The position numbers and the translations under genes were made by a program. Of a stretch of DNA of 6,949 nucleotides, positions 6,279 to 6,949 are shown piece after piece (positions within the stretch are counted from its first letter, which is position 1; every line of letters begins with the position of its first letter). The notes below the pieces were generated by a model, which saw only the letters and a program-made list of their open reading frames with translations, was not told the origin of the DNA and did no database searches. Origin of the DNA: an uncultured Bacteroides sp. (GTDB taxonomy: Bacteria; Bacteroidota; Bacteroidia; Bacteroidales; Bacteroidaceae); contig NZ_URFY01000094.1 of NCBI RefSeq assembly GCF_900547205.1, forward strand, positions 1-6,949, written 5' to 3'.

Positions 6279-6347
6279 TTAATACAAATACAGCGAACTA
6301 AAGTATCTACGGAACGCATCAATAATATTCTTTTTTGCTTCTCTCAT
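6279..6347 (-). pseudogene. ECF sigma factor start, second copy (22 codons)
   Basis: From the ATG at 6347 the frame reads MREAKKNIIDAFRRYFSSLY followed by two residues and a TAA, nearly identical to the start of the sigma remnant at 1250. Everything after codon 22 has been replaced by unrelated sequence. Upstream leader and promoter element are still present, so the fragment may be transcribed. It marks the right border of the inserted module. Confidence 0.8.
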
Positions 6348-6484
6348 AAAGTGTCGTTTTTGTAGTTCGCCAAAGATAATCATAAGTTGGGATTTAAAGA
6401 TGAAAACAGCTAGAATATATTGATTGATATTAAAATTCAACTCTTTATCATCAATGCCTTAGGGGGGCACAATTTAGGTTTCAA
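6283..6484. repeat. About 200-bp direct repeat, copy B (sigma promoter and start)
   Basis: This is the partner of 1186-1389 in the same orientation; both copies end sharply at TACAAA on one side and GGTTTCAA on the other. Copy B is preceded (minus strand) by the CHAP amidase fragment, copy A by 134 bp of unrecognised sequence. Homologous recombination between A and B would delete about 5.1 kb, including the entire kinase operon. Confidence 0.9.
6371..6378 (-). promoter_or_regulatory. Bacteroidota-type -7 promoter element, copy B
   Basis: TATCTTTG on the minus strand, identical to the element at 1275-1282 and 23 bp upstream of the sigma start at 6347. It points toward the integrase remnant and the kinase operon, so read-through from here could add to expression of the operon. 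No clear -33 box is seen. Confidence 0.45.
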
Positions 6485-6721
6485 AAAAAGGCGTATATCA
6501 GTTACCCTTTGGCTGTTCATTGTCTGCATATCCATAGCTATCAGGCATTTATGGTTGTAACATAAATAGTAATATCTATTAACAAACTCAACACATTGGT
6601 ATTTCATACCAACATTGTAGCCATCAACAACATTTCGACCGGAATTTTGATTGACCCCGCCATTATAGTAGACATAGACGCGGTTTAAGCTGTACACAAC
6701 CGTCCCGCGTTTTATATTCAC
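6437..6721 (-). pseudogene. CHAP-domain amidase/peptidase fragment, frameshifted
   Basis: From a GTG at 6721 the frame shows the start of a CHAP (cysteine/histidine amidohydrolase-peptidase) domain: VYVYYNGG (15-22), GRNVVDGYNVGMKYQCVEFV (28-47) with catalytic Cys43, and NRYYY. After NHK (residue 58, near 6548) the frame departs from the family, but the next frame reads MPDSYGYADNEQPKGN and stops at 6498, exactly the expected continuation MPDSYG, so one base has been lost. The His-containing half of the domain is missing and the end of the frame runs into repeat copy B. Such enzymes cut peptidoglycan; this one must be inactive. The true start may lie further upstream. Confidence 0.75.
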
Positions 6722-6870
6722 ATCATGATTGTTTTATGCCATGCTGCTGTAAAGAAAGGATATACCACAGACTCTTCTGTTTCGTCGTAAATCTCGTTAT
6801 CGCACAGAGCTTTAGCAATATAAATATTAACGGTTTCCTTATCATCCGATTGTAATTTCAGACAATAAAT
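6718..6870 (-). pseudogene. Unrecognised protein fragment upstream of the CHAP remnant
   Basis: Fifty codons run from a TAA (6871-6873) to a TGA at 6718 with no ATG until the two terminal Met codons. The peptide has a protein-like composition (SDDKETVNIYIAKAL, then DETEESVVYPFF and a Trp) but I do not recognise the family. The stop overlaps the GTG of the CHAP frame by two bases (GTGA), which may be the remains of a coupled operon or of a frameshifted single gene. Confidence 0.35.
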
Positions 6871-6871
6871 T

Positions 6872-6922
6872 TATAACCACACAGTACATATTATGGGTCA
6901 AGTCGAAAACTCTGTGGTTATA
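6872..6922. repeat. 10-bp inverted repeat with 31-base spacer
   Basis: TATAACCACA (6872-6881) and TGTGGTTATA (6913-6922) are perfect inverted copies. They lie just upstream (minus strand) of the unrecognised fragment, in a stretch with no coding signal. It could be a regulator-binding dyad, a hairpin, or the edge of a mobile element. Confidence 0.4.
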
Positions 6923-6949
6923 TTATGCCGGTATCCAAAAGAAATTTAT

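Larger units (their letters stand above)
1736..6282. other. Inferred inserted module (kinase operon plus integrase remnant)
   Basis: The segment is bounded on the right by the sigma start of copy B (ending 6283) and on the left by a cytolysin fragment (ending 1735), in the order and orientation expected of one broken sigma/cytolysin unit. It contains the complete four-gene operon and an integrase tail. The hexamer TAATAC occurs across both edges (1731-1736 and 6280-6285), which could be a target duplication or chance. No intact mobility gene or terminal inverted repeat is visible, so the transfer mechanism is unknown. A sigma scrap at 6174-6199 shows that the right border is more complex than a single clean insertion. 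Confidence 0.4.

Overview
The window looks like an AT-rich accessory region from a member of the Bacteroidota, most likely a gut Bacteroidales. The support is the TAnnTTTG-type promoter elements, the LytS/LytTR two-component style, a Bacteroides-type tyrosine integrase tail, a CHAP amidase fragment and a lipoprotein related to the cholesterol-dependent cytolysins. Every gene I can support lies on the minus strand, so the locus reads from high to low coordinates. I see no tRNA, rRNA or CRISPR array.

Right part (about 6000-6949): a graveyard of broken genes. An unrecognised 50-codon fragment (6721-6870) leads into the N-terminal part of a CHAP amidase with a frameshift (6437-6721). Next comes a promoter plus the first 22 codons of an ECF sigma factor (6279-6347), then a scrap of the same sigma factor (6174-6199), then the catalytic tail of a tyrosine integrase (5927-6154).

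Centre (1751-5796): the intact core, an apparent four-gene operon. It encodes an outer-membrane beta-barrel protein, two LytS-type sensor kinases and one LytTR response regulator. The last three genes are joined by ATGA overlaps. The first kinase (3534-4610) has lost its phosphoacceptor His (Asn instead), its N-box Asn (Tyr instead) and other ATP-site residues, while the second kinase keeps them all. The pair therefore looks like a pseudokinase plus an active kinase feeding one regulator. Upstream of the operon is a 9-bp direct repeat with a 12-bp spacer, the geometry of LytTR-family operators, ahead of a plausible Bacteroidota promoter, which suggests autoregulation.

Left part (1-1735): a lipoprotein with cholesterol-dependent-cytolysin-like domains but no membrane-binding domain 4, fused in frame behind an internally deleted ECF sigma remnant. 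A 212-bp piece of the same cytolysin gene is repeated at 1524-1735, directly beside the end of the regulator gene. The promoter and sigma start are repeated as about 200-bp direct repeats at 1186-1389 and 6283-6484. The 134 bp at 1390-1523 hold nothing I recognise.

Taken together, the broken pieces suggest that a sigma/cytolysin unit was once present in at least two tandem copies. The kinase operon plus integrase remnant (about 1736-6282) now sits between the sigma start and the cytolysin middle of one copy. This history is inference; the repeats and domain fragments are directly visible.
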